64,000 nucleotides of DNA from Streptomyces drozdowiczii. Its GTDB lineage: Bacteria > Actinomycetota > Actinomycetes > Streptomycetales > Streptomycetaceae. The notes under the pieces were generated by a model, which was given only the letters and a program-made list of their open reading frames with translations, searched no databases and was not told the origin of the DNA. The position numbers and the translations under genes are program-made. The stretch lies in contig NZ_CP098740.1 in NCBI RefSeq assembly GCF_026167665.1, positions 6,572,001 through 6,636,000 on the forward strand, written 5' to 3'. Below are positions 1-18,280 of this stretch, piece by piece; the stretch's first letter is position 1, and every line of letters begins with the position of its first letter.

Positions 1-2
1 CC

Positions 3-3000
3 GACCTGACCGGCGACCCCACGTTCACCGAAGTGCTCGACCGGGTCCGGGCGTACGACCTGGCCGCCTACGCCCACCAGGACCTCCCGTTCGAACGGCT
101 GGTGGACGCCCTCGCGCCGACCCGGGCGCAGGACCACCACCCGCTCTTCCAGACCATGATCGTCCTCCAGAACCAGGCGGACACCGCGCTCGGCCTCGAC
201 GGTCTCACCGTGACCGAGCAGCCCGTGCGCACCGGGATCAGCAAGTTCGACCTCACCTTCACCTTCACGGAGACCCGCGACGAGGCGGGCCGGCCCACCG
301 GGCTCGACGGGAACCTGGAGTTCTCCACCGACCTCTTCGACCCCGCCACCGCGCACGCCCTGGCCGCGCGCCTGACCCGCCTGCTCGCCTCGCTCGCCGC
401 CGACCCCGAGGGGCGCGTCCGCACCGCCGCGTTCCTGGACGCGGCCGAGCGCGCCGAGCTGGACCGGGCCGCCCCGGGGCCCGTCCGCCCGGTCCACGCG
501 CGGACCGCGCCCGAGGCGTTCCGCGCCCAGGCCGCCCGGACCCCCGGACGGACCGCCGTCCGGACCGGCGCCCAGCGGCTCACCTTCGCCGAACTGGACG
601 CCCGCTCCGACGACCTGGCCCACCACCTCCACGACCGGGGCATCGGCCGCGGCGACCTCGTCGCCCTCGCCGCCGAAGGCAACGCCGACCGCGTCGTCGC
701 GATGCTGGCCGTCGCCAAGGCCGGGGCCGCCTGCCTGCCCGTCGACCTGGACTATCCCGAAGCCCGCGTCACCCACATGCTCGACGACGCCCGCCCGGCC
801 CTCTTCCTCGTCCACGACATGGCGCGCGCCCACCGGTACGCGGCCGTGCCCCGTCTCGCGCTCGGCGACCGGTCCGCCTGGCCGGCCGGACGAGGGGCGC
901 CACCGGCCGCCGCCGCGCCCGGCCCGGACGACGCCGCCTACGTCATCTACACCTCCGGCTCCACCGGCCGCCCCAAGGGCGTCGTCGTCACCCACGCCGC
1001 CCTCACCAACCACATGGCCTGGCTGGCCGGCCACCTCGCCCTCACCGGCGACGACCGCGTCCTCGCCCGCACCTCGCCCAGCTTCGACGCCTCGGTCTGG
1101 GAGACCTGGCTGCCCCTGCTGCACGGCGGCGCCACCTGCCCCGTACCGGCCGCGCTCAACCACGACCCGGCCGGGCTGCTGGCCCGGATGCGCGACGAGG
1201 GCATCACCCTCGCCCAGTTCGTGCCCTCCCACCTCGCGCTCCTGCTCACCGAGACCGGGGCCGAGGCGGCGCCCCCGGCGCTGCGGGCCGTCGCCTGCGG
1301 CGGCGAGCCCCTGACCCGCGCCCTGGCGGCCCGGGCCGCCAGGGCCTGGGGCGCCGAGGTGCACAACCTCTACGGCCCGACCGAGACCACCATCGACGCC
1401 ACCGCCCACCACGTCCGCGCAGAGGACGCGGGGGAGGAGGGCGGCATCCCGCTCGGCCGCCCCGTCGACAACACCCGCGCCTACGTCCTGGACGCCGCGC
1501 TCCAGCCCGTACCGGCAGGAGTCACCGGCGAACTCCACATCGCCGGCGACGGCCTCGCCCGCGGCTACCTCGGCCGCCCCGGGCTCACCGCCACCCGCTT
1601 CGTCGCCGACCCCTTCGGCCCGGCCGGCAGCCGCATGTACCGCACGGGCGACCTGGTCCGGCGCGACGCCGACGGGCTCCTGCACTACGTCGCCCGCGCC
1701 GACGACCAGGTCAAGCTCAACGGCTTCCGCGTCGAACTCGGCGAGATCGAGGCCGCCCTCACCGCCGTCGACGGCATCACCGCCGCCTGCGCCCTCGTCC
1801 GCGAGGACCGGCCCGGCGAACGGCGCCTGGTCGCGTACACCGTGGGCGACCGGCTCACCGACGGCGCACTGCGCACCCGGCTCACCACCGCCCTGCCGCC
1901 GTACATGGTGCCCGCCGCCTTCGTGGCCCTGGACGCGCTGCCGCTCCTGCCCAACGGCAAGACGGACCGCGCGGCCCTCCCCGCACCGGAGCGGCCGGAC
2001 GCCGCGCGGCCGGGCCGGGAGCCGCGCACCGCGCCCGAACGCGTCCTGTGCGAGGCGTTCGCCTCCGTACTCCGCGCCCCCGCCGTCCGGACCGACGACG
2101 ACTTCTTCGCGCTCGGCGGCGACAGCATCCTCTCCATCCAGCTCGTCAGCCGCGTCCGGGAAGCCGGGCTCGCCGTCACCCCCCGGGACGTCTTCGTCCA
2201 CCGCACCCCGGAGGCCATCGCGGCCGTCGCCGCACCGCTGGACGGCGCCACCGGAGAACCGGACGGGCACGGCACCGGCACCATGGAACCGACCCCCATC
2301 GCCGCCTGGTTCCTCGAACGCCCCGGCACCGCCGACGGCTACAACCAGTCCGGGGTGCTGAGCACCCCCGCCGGGGCCCGCGAGGACACCCTCGTCGCCG
2401 CGCTCCAGCTCCTCGCCGACCACCACGACATGCTCCGCCTGCGGGTCACCCGCATCGCCGGGGGCGACCCCGTACTCGAAACGCTGCCGCCCGGCGCCGT
2501 CACGGCCCGGCGCCGCTTCACCCGTATCGACATCGCCGGACTCGACGCCGACGCAGCCCGGGCCGCGCTCACCGAAGCGGGCGAACGGGCCCGCAGGCGC
2601 CTGCGGCCCTCCGCCGGAGCCGTCTTCGAGGCGGTCTGGGGCGACGCCGGACCCGGTGCGCGCGGGCGCCTCCTCCTCGTCGTGCACCACCTCTCCGTCG
2701 ACGCGGTCTCCTGGCGCATCCTCGCCGACGACCTCGCCCACGCCTGGCGGGTGGCCACCGGCACGGCAACCGCGCTGCCCGCCGCCACCACCTCGTACCG
2801 GCGCTGGTCCCAGCTCCTCGCCGAACAGTCCCGCACACCGGCCCGCACCGGCGAACTGCCCCTGTGGGAGGAAGCGCTGCGGACACCGGACCCCCAGCTC
2901 GGCTACCGGCCGCTCGACCCGTTCCTCGACACCGCCGACGGCACCCGCACCCTCACCACCCACCTGCCCGCCACCTGGACCAAGCCCCTCCTCACCACCG

Positions 3001-3745
3001 TCCCCGGCGCCTTCCACGCCGGAGTCGACGACATCCTGCTGACCGCGCTCGCCCTCGCCGTCAACGCCTGGCGGACCCGCCCGGACACCGCCGTACTCCT
3101 CGACGTGGAGAGCCACGGCCGGGAGCAGATCGCCGACCACATCGACCTGTCCCGCACGGTCGGCTGGTTCACCAGCCTCTACCCCGTCCGGGTCGACCCC
3201 GGCCCGCTGGACGTCCGCGACCCGGCACGCTTCGGCGCCTCGCTCGTTGAGCGTGCAGTGAAGCGCGTCAAGGAACAGCTGCGCGCCGTCCCCGACCACG
3301 GCGTCGGCCACGGCATGCTGCGCCACCTCAACCCGGCCACCGGCCCCCGTCTGGCCGCCCCCGCACCGCAGATCGGCTTCAACTACCTGGGTCGGTACGC
3401 GGCCCCGGGCCGGGCGGCGGACGGCGACTGGGACGTCCTGCTCGACGCCGGAGGACCGCGCAGCCAGGACCCCGACATGCCCGTGCACCACGTCCTCGAC
3501 ATCAACGCGCACACCGAGGACCTGCCGGAAGGCCCCCGCCTGGTGGCCCGCTGGACCTGGCCCAGCGACCTGCTGAAGGAGGAGGACGTCGGCGCACTGG
3601 CCGAGGCGTTCAACCGCGCCCTGCGCGCCGTCGCGGAACACGCCGAACAGCCCGGAGCAGGCGGCTGGACGCCGTCCGACCTTCCCCTGGTCTCGCTCAA
3701 CCAGGCCCAGATCGACCGACTGCAGAACAAGTGGGGTGGACGCAA

Positions 3746-3749
<4 letters not shown>
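3..3749 (+). CDS. Nonribosomal peptide synthetase, partial: (C)-A-T-E module
   Basis: The 5' end lies outside the window; 1248 codons are visible. Domains in order: C-terminal third of a condensation domain (about residues 1-150), adenylation domain (about 165-665, with [27 protein letters not shown] and PNGKTDR cores), carrier domain with LGGDS (about 705), and a full epimerization domain (about 760-1215, with [10 protein letters not shown] and NYLGRY). LGGDS before an E domain is the usual form, so this module should deliver a D-residue. Reading the ten-residue A-domain code by hand gives D-A-W-Q-V-C-L-I-D-K, closest to glutamine codes I remember; that assignment is inference. The stop overlaps the next synthetase start by GTGA, so the two are co-translated and act in sequence in the cytoplasm. 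Confidence 0.95.
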
Positions 3750-11260
<7,511 letters not shown>

Positions 11261-11313
11261 ACGATCACCAAATGTCAGGTTCCCGGCGATTCGCATACAA
11301 CCATCCGTGCCCC

Positions 11314-11348
11314 TGGGAGGTCCCAACAAGTGGGAGCAAAACACTCCC
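11314..11348 (+). promoter_or_regulatory. Leader of the SapA-like gene with two inverted repeats
   Basis: The 107-base gap after the NRPS holds TGGGAGGTCCCA at 11314-11325 and GGGAG (11332-11336) paired with CTCCC (11344-11348) around a 7-base AC-rich loop, ending about 20 bases before the start codon. It could be an operator or a 5'-UTR stem-loop. Function is inferred only from position. Confidence 0.3.
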
Positions 11349-11367
11349 GAAGCTACAAGGGGGAAAT

Positions 11368-11817
11368 ATGCGAAACATCCGTACTCTCGCCACCGCCGGG
11401 GCCCTGACCACCCTCGTGGTGGGCGCGACGGCCGCCTTCGGCCCGACCGCGTCGGCCGCGCCCAACACCACCCCGCAGAAGGTCTGCGGCAGCGCGTACA
11501 AGACCGTCAACTCCGCCGCCGTGGGCTCCCTCGGCACGGTCTACCTGACGTACAACGCCTCGAACGGCAAGAACTGTGTGGTGACCATCCGGTCCACGCC
11601 CGGCGCCGCGAAGGACATGTCGGCGTACCTCTACGTCCCCGACACCGACGCGTCGGCGAGCGACTACGGGAGCTACACGTCGTACGCCGGTCCGGCCTAC
11701 GTCTACGGCAAGGGCCACTGCGTCAGCTGGGGCGGCCACATCGCCAACGTGTACGTGTCCGTGGAGAACTCCAACTGCGCCTCGTTCAAGGAGCAGCGGA
11801 GCCTCCAGGTCCGCTGA
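11368..11817 (+). CDS. Secreted SapA-like (spore-associated protein A family) protein
   Basis: 149 aa. The ATG at 11368 is preceded by AAGGGGG at a good distance; an in-frame ATG at 11272 would bury the signal peptide. Residues 1-31 form a Sec signal peptide (RNIR, Ala/Leu-rich core, ASAA cleavage). The mature part has four cysteines (VCGSAY, KNCVV, GHCVSW, SNCAS) and Gly/Tyr-rich beta segments including YVYGKGHC, which I recognise from Streptomyces spore-associated protein A homologues. The family is small, secreted and found with spores or aerial hyphae; no enzymatic role is established. It has its own leader and a following hairpin, so it is probably not part of the NRPS cluster. Confidence 0.72.
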   Translation: MRNIRTLATAGALTTLVVGATAAFGPTASAAPNTTPQKVCGSAYKTVNSAAVGSLGTVYLTYNASNGKNCVVTIRSTPGAAKDMSAYLYVPDTDASASDYGSYTSYAGPAYVYGKGHCVSWGGHIANVYVSVENSNCASFKEQRSLQVR

Positions 11818-11831
11818 TCCGCGCCGCTCAC

Positions 11832-11867
11832 CGGGCCCGCCTCCGCATCCCGGCGGGGGCGGGCCCG
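11832..11867 (+). terminator. Hairpin terminator after the SapA-like gene
   Basis: A perfect 10-bp stem, CGGGCCCGCC (11832-11841) with GGCGGGCCCG (11858-11867), 16-base loop, starting 14 bases after the stop. There is no U-tract, as is common in Streptomyces. Confidence 0.7.
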
Positions 11868-11949
11868 CCCAATTCCCCGCTTCACATGTGGCGGCCCTCC
11901 CGCATTCCGTACGCTGCCCGGGACGGACGGACTGCTGAGGGGGAGCCAC

Positions 11950-13161
11950 ATGTCGTTGCGCAAGGGTGCCAACACACCGGTCGCGAGTCCGGTCGTACGG
12001 GTGGAGCTCGGCTGGCGCACCGGACCCGGCGCACCCGATGTCGACGCGTCGGCGCTGCTGCTCACGGCGGGCGGGAGGGTCCGCTCGGACGACGACTTCG
12101 TCTTCTACAACCAGCCCGTCCACCCGCGCGGCGCCGTGCGCCACGAGGGCCGGCGGCAGGACGGAGCCGGGGTGGTCGAGACGGTCCAGGTGTCCCTCGC
12201 GTCGGTGGAGCAGGACATCGCGACCGTGGTCCTCGCGGCCTCCACGGACGGCACATTCGGCAGGGTGTCCGGCCTCTACATCCGGGTGCTGGACGCGGCG
12301 ACCGGCGCCGAGACGGCCCGGTTCGACCCCGTGGACGCCACCACGGAGACCGCGTTCGTGCTCGGGGAGCTGTACCGGCGCAACGGCGCGTGGAAGTTCC
12401 GCGCCGTCGGCCAGGGTTACGCCTCCGGCCTGGCCGGGCTCGCCACCGACTTCGGCATCACCGTGGACGAGCCGGCGGCCCCCGCACCCCCGGCGCCGGT
12501 CATCGCGCCCGTTCCGCCGCAGGTACGGCTGACGAAGATCACGCTGACCAAGACCGCGCCCTCGGTCTCCCTCACCAAGCAGGGAGCGACCTCCGGCGCC
12601 ATGCGCGTCAATCTCTCCTGGAGCGCCCGCACACCGCCGCGCGGCTGGATGAACAAGGGCCGCGACGCCGTCCGCCTCGAAGACGTCGACCTCGACCTCT
12701 CCTGCCTGTGGGAGCTGCGGAACGGGGCCAGCGGGATCGTCCACCCCATCAACAACCAGTTCGGCTCGTACCACGAGCCGCCCTACGTCCAGCTGGACCA
12801 CGACGACCGGACCGGAGGCAGCGACGAGGGCGAGAACCTCACGATCAACCTCGACCACACCTCCGAGATCAAGCGCCTCCTGGTCTTCGTGGCCGTCTAC
12901 TCCGGCGCGTCCAGCTTCGCCGGGCTGCACGGCGTGGCCACCCTCTACCCGCCCGCCGGACCGCCGATCGAGGTGCAACTGGACGAGTGCACCGTCCCCG
13001 CGCCCGTGGCGGCGATCGCCCTCATCGAGAACATCGACGGCGAACTCATCGTCCGGCGGGAGGCGAAGTACATCATCCTCCCGCCGGGCGTCTTCAAGCA
13101 GCAGGCCGTCGACCTCGCCTACGACTGGGGCCTGTCCTGGCAGTCGGCCAGCAAGGACTGA
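11950..13161 (+). CDS. TerD-family stress protein, two TerD-like halves
   Basis: 403 aa. The ATG at 11950 follows GAGGGGGAG. The N-terminal half (about 1-175) opens with the TerD hallmark SLRKGAN and contains [10 protein letters not shown], with acidic residues of the type that bind Ca2+ in TerD proteins, and [20 protein letters not shown] Pro/Ala linker (about 176-195) leads to a second TerD-like half (about 196-403) with [13 protein letters not shown], an acidic loop ([12 protein letters not shown]) and YDWGLSWQ. TerD proteins are cytosolic or membrane-associated and linked to stress and differentiation; the biochemistry is unclear. Such tandem forms are common in Streptomyces. Its 3' end faces the GH31 gene. 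Confidence 0.88.
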   Translation: MSLRKGANTPVASPVVRVELGWRTGPGAPDVDASALLLTAGGRVRSDDDFVFYNQPVHPRGAVRHEGRRQDGAGVVETVQVSLASVEQDIATVVLAASTDGTFGRVSGLYIRVLDAATGAETARFDPVDATTETAFVLGELYRRNGAWKFRAVGQGYASGLAGLATDFGITVDEPAAPAPPAPVIAPVPPQVRLTKITLTKTAPSVSLTKQGATSGAMRVNLSWSARTPPRGWMNKGRDAVRLEDVDLDLSCLWELRNGASGIVHPINNQFGSYHEPPYVQLDHDDRTGGSDEGENLTINLDHTSEIKRLLVFVAVYSGASSFAGLHGVATLYPPAGPPIEVQLDECTVPAPVAAIALIENIDGELIVRREAKYIILPPGVFKQQAVDLAYDWGLSWQSASKD

Positions 13162-13179
13162 CCGACTGCCGGGCCGTTG

Positions 13180-16100
13180 CTACCAGTACGTGACGGTGAC
13201 CGGCGCGTGGACGTTGCGCCGCGGCAGGGTGATGTCCAGGGTCCTGGAGGCCGCGTTCCACTTGTACGCCTGAGCGGGCAGGTGGGCCCCGCTCGCGGTG
13301 ACCTGCCGGGGCGCGTGGTCCGCCTTGACCGACAGGGTCCAGGTGCGGGCCTTCGGCTGGCCCCGGAAGGACCCCTTCGCCGGGGCGATGGACACCGTGT
13401 GGCGTCCGCCGGACTCCTGGTAGGAGATCTTCGTGGTGGCGCTCCGGGCCTTGCCCGCGGCGCCCCCGTCGTCCTCGTACAGGCTGAACGAACCGGAACC
13501 GCCCGGGGCGATCGTGAGCGTGAGGTCGTCCGCGCCGGACGCCCCGTCGTGGGCGACGTCATGCGTGCGGCTCGGGACGACCGCGCCCGCCCTGACGAAC
13601 ACCGGCATGGTGTCCAGCGTCGTCGTGACGTCCTGCGTGGTGCCGCCCTCGTACGTCCTGCCGGTGAAGTAGTCCGTCCACCGCCCCGGCGGGAACCACA
13701 CCGACGTCTTCGCGGAGGCGCCGGGCGTGGTGACCGGGGCGACCAGCATGTCGGAGCCGTAGAAGTACTCGCTGCCGGCCGTCTCGTACGCCTGCCGCTC
13801 CTCCGGGTACTCCAGATACATCGGCCGGACGATCGGCACACCGGTCCGGTTGGCCTCCTCGGCGAGCGTGTAGGTGTAGGGCAGCAGCTTCTCCCGGAGG
13901 TTGAGGAACTTGCTCGCGGACGCCGACGCCTCGGGGCCGTACTGCCAGGGCAGCCGGTCGCTGTGGTTGCTGTGCAGCCGGTCCACGGGCTGGAAGGTGC
14001 CGAACTGCACCCAGCGCGCGTACAGGTCGTCGGGCAGCTTCGTCGTCGTGTGCGTGCCGCCGCCGTCGGTGTACGTCTCCGAGCCCTTCAGGCCCGTCGT
14101 GTCGTTGTGGCCGCCGATGTCGTGCGTGACGTTGGCCATCCCGGTCGCCGCCGACTCGGCCGGGGTGTACCCCACCTCGAACTTCAGCGTGCCCCAGGTG
14201 GACGACGTGTCACCGGTGAAGTGGACCGTGGTGCGCTTGTCGGCCCACGGGCCGGTGGGCACCGACTGCTGGCCGCTGTATCCGGCGGCCTGGAGCGAAC
14301 CGTAGGCGCGCGAGAGGACGAACGGCCGGTCGAGGTGCCGGCCGGTGGTGTCCGCGTACTGCTGGTTGATCCACGCGTCCGGGGTCACACCGGGCAGCGA
14401 CGACTGGGCCGAGTCGCAGCACCAGTCCAGCCACCAGAAGTCGTTGCCCTGCTCGTCCATGGTCCGGTGCAGATCCATGTACGCCTGCAACTGATCGGGG
14501 TCGCCGAAGTCGAAGACGTAGCAGTCGGGCCCTGCGCCACCGCCGCAACTCCCCTTCTCCAGCTTGCCCTTGGCGGTCTTCTGCGCCTGGGCGAACTGCG
14601 GGTCGGCGGCGAGGATGCTGGGGTGCACGTTGAGCGTGTTGTGCAGGCCCTGGGACTCCGACCAGTCGAAGAACCCCTTCGGATCGGGGAACTTGGCGGT
14701 GTCGATCTCCCAGCCGCTCCACGCGTTGACGGCCTTGTAGTCGGTGTCCGTCACCAGCACGTCCAGCGGCACGCCCTCGGAACGGAACTTCGGCAGGATC
14801 GTGTTGCGGTAGTCCGCGTCCGTGCGGTCGATGTACTCCGAGTACCAGACCCCGTACGCCCAGGAGGGCAGCAGCGCGGGCGGCCCGGTGAGGGTCGCCA
14901 GGTCGCCGAGGCCCTGTTTGTAGTCGTGGCCGTAGCCGAAGAGGTAGCCGTCCTGGTACGGGGCGCCGCCGTGCCCGGAGCGCTGGGTGACCTTGCGGGT
15001 GGCGGAGTCGTAGAGCGCGGACGGGGTGTCGTCCAGGAGGTACCAGCCGTCCTGGTTGAGCAGGCCGGGCGTGGTGACGGGGGCCGCGCCGTCGCCGGTG
15101 ACGCCGTCGAGGCCGCGCCGGTAGCCGCCGAGGGCCAGGTGCGGCTGCGGGGCCGGATCGCCGGTCGCGGCGACGGACACGGTGTCCGCGTTCACATGGC
15201 AGCTCCCCGCGTCCGGGCAGGCGAGCGTCACGTCGTTGGCGCCCGCCTCCAGGTGGACGGGCAGGGTGGCCGTGGACCAGGTGTCCCAGTCGTCCGTCGC
15301 GGGGAACGACAGGGTGCCGGTGGCGCCGCCCGCCGACACGGCGGCGGTGCGCGTCTCGTGCCGGCCGTCGCCACCCGGGCCGTTGGCGTAGCGGACGCGC
15401 AGGCTGTACGTGCCGGCCGCGGGGACCTCCACCACATGCGTGGTCAGCGAGGAACCCCGGTTGAGTTCCGCGACGAAGCCGGTCCCGGCGAAGCCCGTGT
15501 GATCGGTGGCGGCGGCCGCCGAACCGATGACGCGCCCGGCCTCCGCCTCACAGCTGACCCCGAACCGGCAGTCGGCGATCGCCGTACTGGACACCGGCGG
15601 GAACGCCTCGCCCCCGCCCAGCAGCGCCACGCTGTCCACGTTCACGCTGCCGGAGTCCGCGGCGCCCCGGGTCAGGCCGACCGAGTGGTGCCCGGCACCC
15701 AGCCGGACATCGGTGTAGACGGTGTCCCAGGTGTCCCAGTCCGCCGTCGGCGGCAGCGTCACCCGCTGCTCGTCCCCGCCGTCCACCGACAGGGTGAGGG
15801 TGCGCGGCTCGCTCTTGCCGTCGCCGCCGCGCGCATTGGCGTACCGCACGGCGAACCGATAGGAGCCCGCCGCCTTGACATCGATGTCAGAGGACAGGGA
15901 AGCGCCGGTGCTCTCGAAGCCGGCGGCGAACCCGGACCCGGTGTAGCCGTCGTGGTCGGACGCCACGGAGACCCCGCCGGCCCGCAGGTTCTCCGCCTCG
16001 CACAGCGCACCGGGCGCGCAGGTGATGCGGTGCCAGGGGCTGGCGGTCACGGGGGAGTCGCCGGCGTTGAGCCGGACCGACAGGTTGCTCGCGTCGAACG

Positions 16101-16458
16101 GCCCGGAACCGACCTTGTACCGCAGCGTCACCGCGCTCGTCCTGAGGGTGAGCCAGCCGTCCGCCGTCTTCGCGGTGTACGCCGCCGGGGCGAACGAGCC
16201 GCGGCCGATGGCGTTGAACGTCGCCTCGTCGGTGAACGCCCCGTCACCCGCGTACTCGGTCCGGATCAGTGTGGGCGACAGGACCTGGAACCGGGCGTCG
16301 CCCGAGGTGACCGTCGGGACGCGGTGGCTGTGCGGACCGCCGGCCGCCGCCGGACCCGCAGTGCCCGTCACCGTCATGGCCGCGGCGGTCCCGAGGACGG
16401 CGGCTCCACCGATCCACCGCCGCAGCCCTCTGCGCCGCCTCGCGGATGGAGGTTTCAT
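13180..16458 (-). CDS. Secreted glycoside hydrolase family 31 enzyme with two inserted CBM35-like modules
   Basis: 1092 aa. The start is the ATG at 16458, which gives a signal peptide with an Arg-rich n-region (RRRRGLRRW) and Ala-rich core, possibly Tat-dependent. An N-terminal beta domain (about 45-150) is followed by two modules each opening CEAE (about 152-276 and 302-430), with repeated DWDTW and Gly-Gly-Asp-Gly motifs of CBM6/CBM35 type. The GH31 barrel follows, with the putative nucleophile Asp in WLDWCCD (about 676) and acid/base Asp in FTGDTSSTW (about 749); C-terminal beta domains complete it. GH31 enzymes are retaining alpha-glycosidases or transglucosidases; specificity cannot be read from sequence. 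It acts outside the cell, probably on a polysaccharide. Confidence 0.92.
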   Translation of the reverse strand: MKPPSARRRRGLRRWIGGAAVLGTAAAMTVTGTAGPAAAGGPHSHRVPTVTSGDARFQVLSPTLIRTEYAGDGAFTDEATFNAIGRGSFAPAAYTAKTADGWLTLRTSAVTLRYKVGSGPFDASNLSVRLNAGDSPVTASPWHRITCAPGALCEAENLRAGGVSVASDHDGYTGSGFAAGFESTGASLSSDIDVKAAGSYRFAVRYANARGGDGKSEPRTLTLSVDGGDEQRVTLPPTADWDTWDTVYTDVRLGAGHHSVGLTRGAADSGSVNVDSVALLGGGEAFPPVSSTAIADCRFGVSCEAEAGRVIGSAAAATDHTGFAGTGFVAELNRGSSLTTHVVEVPAAGTYSLRVRYANGPGGDGRHETRTAAVSAGGATGTLSFPATDDWDTWSTATLPVHLEAGANDVTLACPDAGSCHVNADTVSVAATGDPAPQPHLALGGYRRGLDGVTGDGAAPVTTPGLLNQDGWYLLDDTPSALYDSATRKVTQRSGHGGAPYQDGYLFGYGHDYKQGLGDLATLTGPPALLPSWAYGVWYSEYIDRTDADYRNTILPKFRSEGVPLDVLVTDTDYKAVNAWSGWEIDTAKFPDPKGFFDWSESQGLHNTLNVHPSILAADPQFAQAQKTAKGKLEKGSCGGGAGPDCYVFDFGDPDQLQAYMDLHRTMDEQGNDFWWLDWCCDSAQSSLPGVTPDAWINQQYADTTGRHLDRPFVLSRAYGSLQAAGYSGQQSVPTGPWADKRTTVHFTGDTSSTWGTLKFEVGYTPAESAATGMANVTHDIGGHNDTTGLKGSETYTDGGGTHTTTKLPDDLYARWVQFGTFQPVDRLHSNHSDRLPWQYGPEASASASKFLNLREKLLPYTYTLAEEANRTGVPIVRPMYLEYPEERQAYETAGSEYFYGSDMLVAPVTTPGASAKTSVWFPPGRWTDYFTGRTYEGGTTQDVTTTLDTMPVFVRAGAVVPSRTHDVAHDGASGADDLTLTIAPGGSGSFSLYEDDGGAAGKARSATTKISYQESGGRHTVSIAPAKGSFRGQPKARTWTLSVKADHAPRQVTASGAHLPAQAYKWNAASRTLDITLPRRNVHAPVTVTYW

Positions 16459-16476
16459 GTGCGACTCCGTTCTCAC

Positions 16477-16490
16477 GCCGACCGGTCGGC
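16477..16490. promoter_or_regulatory. Palindrome GCCGACCGGTCGGC upstream of the GH31 gene
   Basis: A perfect 14-bp palindrome 18 bases before the GH31 ATG. It shares the ACCGGT core with the LacI-type operators near 49993 and 50025, so a LacI-family regulator may bind it. High-GC palindromes of this length can occur by chance. Confidence 0.35.
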
Positions 16491-16660
16491 CCGTCCGCAC
16501 CGCACCGCTCGTTGTGCATCGTTGGAAAAGTGCAAGTGGCATGAGAGCACGCCCATGGCGCGGTGTCCATAAGGCGGGCGTCGGAGGTGAGTTGCCGCCG
16601 ATGCGCGGGCCGCCCGGAATTCGGCTGTGGGGCGGGAGCGGTGCGTGCTTACATGGCCGC

Positions 16661-17299
16661 ATGGTGTCCTCTGACCGTGTGCTGGCCTTCGCGGCCATGT
16701 CGTTCCTGCTGATCGTGATCCCCGGCCCCAGCGTGCTGTTCGTGATCGGACGCGCCCTCGCGCAGGGCCGCCGCGCGGCGCTGACCACGGTCGTGGGCAA
16801 CACGCTGGGCGCGTACGTGCTCATCGTGGCCGTCGCGCTCGGTCTCGGGGCGGTCGTGGAGCGCTCCGTCCTCGTCTTCACCGCTCTGAAGCTGGCGGGT
16901 GCCGCCTACCTCGTGTACCTCGGGATCAAGGCGTGGCGTCAACGCGGCTCGTTGCAGGCGGTGTTCGACGCCGACGGGCAGGCGCGGGGGAGCCTGCGCA
17001 CCCTGTGGGAGGGTTTCGCCGTGGGGGTGGCGAATCCGAAGACCATCGTGTTCTTCGCGGCCGTGCTGCCGCAGTTCGTGGACCGCGAGCACGGGCACGT
17101 CATGGTCCAGATGCTGGAACTCGGGCTGGTGTTCAACCTGATCGCGCTGACCTGCGACAGCGTCTGGGGGCTGGCGGCGGCGACGGGGCGCGACTGGTTC
17201 GCCCGCTCGCCCCGGCGGATGTCGCTGGTCGGAGGCGTCGGCGGGCTCACCATGATCGGGCTCGGCGTCACCGTCGCCGCCACGGGGCACAAGGACTGA
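16661..17299 (+). CDS. LysE/RhtB-family amino-acid exporter
   Basis: 212 aa; the ATG at 16661 is the first in-frame ATG near the family's usual N-terminus. No good ribosome-binding site is visible. The protein is a typical LysE-fold exporter of about six membrane segments: helix 1 with FLLIVIPGPSVLFVIGRAL (the conserved PGP), a long helix with KLAGAAYLVYLGI, and the cytoplasmic-loop signature WEGFAVGVANPKTIVFF. The family exports amino acids, homoserine lactones or related small molecules by proton antiport; the substrate is unknown here. It is divergent from the GH31 gene. Confidence 0.9.
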   Translation: MVSSDRVLAFAAMSFLLIVIPGPSVLFVIGRALAQGRRAALTTVVGNTLGAYVLIVAVALGLGAVVERSVLVFTALKLAGAAYLVYLGIKAWRQRGSLQAVFDADGQARGSLRTLWEGFAVGVANPKTIVFFAAVLPQFVDREHGHVMVQMLELGLVFNLIALTCDSVWGLAAATGRDWFARSPRRMSLVGGVGGLTMIGLGVTVAATGHKD

Positions 17300-17315
17300 G
17301 CCTGCCCGCGCCCCT

Positions 17316-18062
17316 CTACGCCGGGGGGTTGAGCTTGCGGAAGTACGTCCAACTGGTCTCGTTCGGCTCGCTCCACCGCTCCGGCGCGTGCGCGAACTCC
17401 GGGTGCCGGTCGGCGATGTAGGCGCGGGTGCGCTCGGGCACCTCCGCGTACGAGCCGAGCTTCCGGCCCCGGCAGTGGAACGCCAGGCCGCCCGGTGCCT
17501 GGCCCCGGGCCATCCACGGCAGCCACGGGGACATCCGTGTCCACGACATGGTGGCGGGCACGCTCGGCGCGTCACCGGCCAGGTCCGCCCGGTCGGCGAA
17601 GAACTGGAAGAGTTCGAGCGCCCGGTACGTGTCGCCGGACGAGTGCACGGGGTACTGCGCGACGGGCAGCGGGGACGGATAGGCCAGCGGGATCTCCAGG
17701 CTGAAGCACACCTGTGCGCCCAGCTCCGTCATGGGCACCGGGAAGGGCCGCCACTTCTGGTTGGCCGGGTCGTTCCAGACGTGCACCACCGGCAGGTCCT
17801 GCCAGGTCTCCAGGATCTCCCGGGTGAGCGGATCGAGGTAGAACGCGGCCTCGCGGGTGAGCAGTTGGAAGGCATCCGGCCCGGCTCCGGCGTCCTGGAC
17901 GAGGCGGGCCACATTGACCCCCTCGAAGCCGAAGAGGCGCTGGTAGGGCTGGTCGGGAGCCCAGGAGTACACATCACCCGACCACCAGTACGTGACCTCC
18001 TCCCCGTCGAGGGAGGCCCGGGTGCGGGCGAGGAGGCGGAGCAGCTCAGCGGGTGTGGTCAT
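17316..18062 (-). CDS. DUF1838 family protein
   Basis: 248 aa from the ATG at 18062; an in-frame upstream start at 18107 adds only Arg-rich residues and is unlikely. No signal peptide or membrane segment. Conserved-looking motifs are EVTYWWSGDVYSW, LFGFEGVNVAR, HVWNDPANQKWRPFPV and NETSWTYFRKL. The overall pattern fits the DUF1838 family, often near steroid or aromatic metabolism genes, but no reaction is established. It ends 16 bases from the LysE gene (convergent). Confidence 0.7.
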   Translation of the reverse strand: MTTPAELLRLLARTRASLDGEEVTYWWSGDVYSWAPDQPYQRLFGFEGVNVARLVQDAGAGPDAFQLLTREAAFYLDPLTREILETWQDLPVVHVWNDPANQKWRPFPVPMTELGAQVCFSLEIPLAYPSPLPVAQYPVHSSGDTYRALELFQFFADRADLAGDAPSVPATMSWTRMSPWLPWMARGQAPGGLAFHCRGRKLGSYAEVPERTRAYIADRHPEFAHAPERWSEPNETSWTYFRKLNPPA

Positions 18063-18280
18063 ACGCAGCACTCTGCGCGAGCGCCGTGCAGCCCGGGGGC
18101 GTAACACCGCTTCGGGGGTCCGAACGGCTGAAAACCGCCGCTCTCCGGGCCCCGGCGGCCACGGAGCACCCGTCGGCGGGTCGCGAAGACCGGTGAATCA
18201 GCCGATGGCGTGGGTACCCCGTGCCCGGCACCTTGTGCGGGCAGGCAACCCCATCCCCGCGTTCCCCTCAGGAGTGCCCC

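Noticed and set aside
13177..16572. 1131-codon plus-strand frame opposite the GH31 gene
   Set aside because: Low-complexity Arg/Gly/Val translation with no motifs; the minus strand has a complete GH31 protein.
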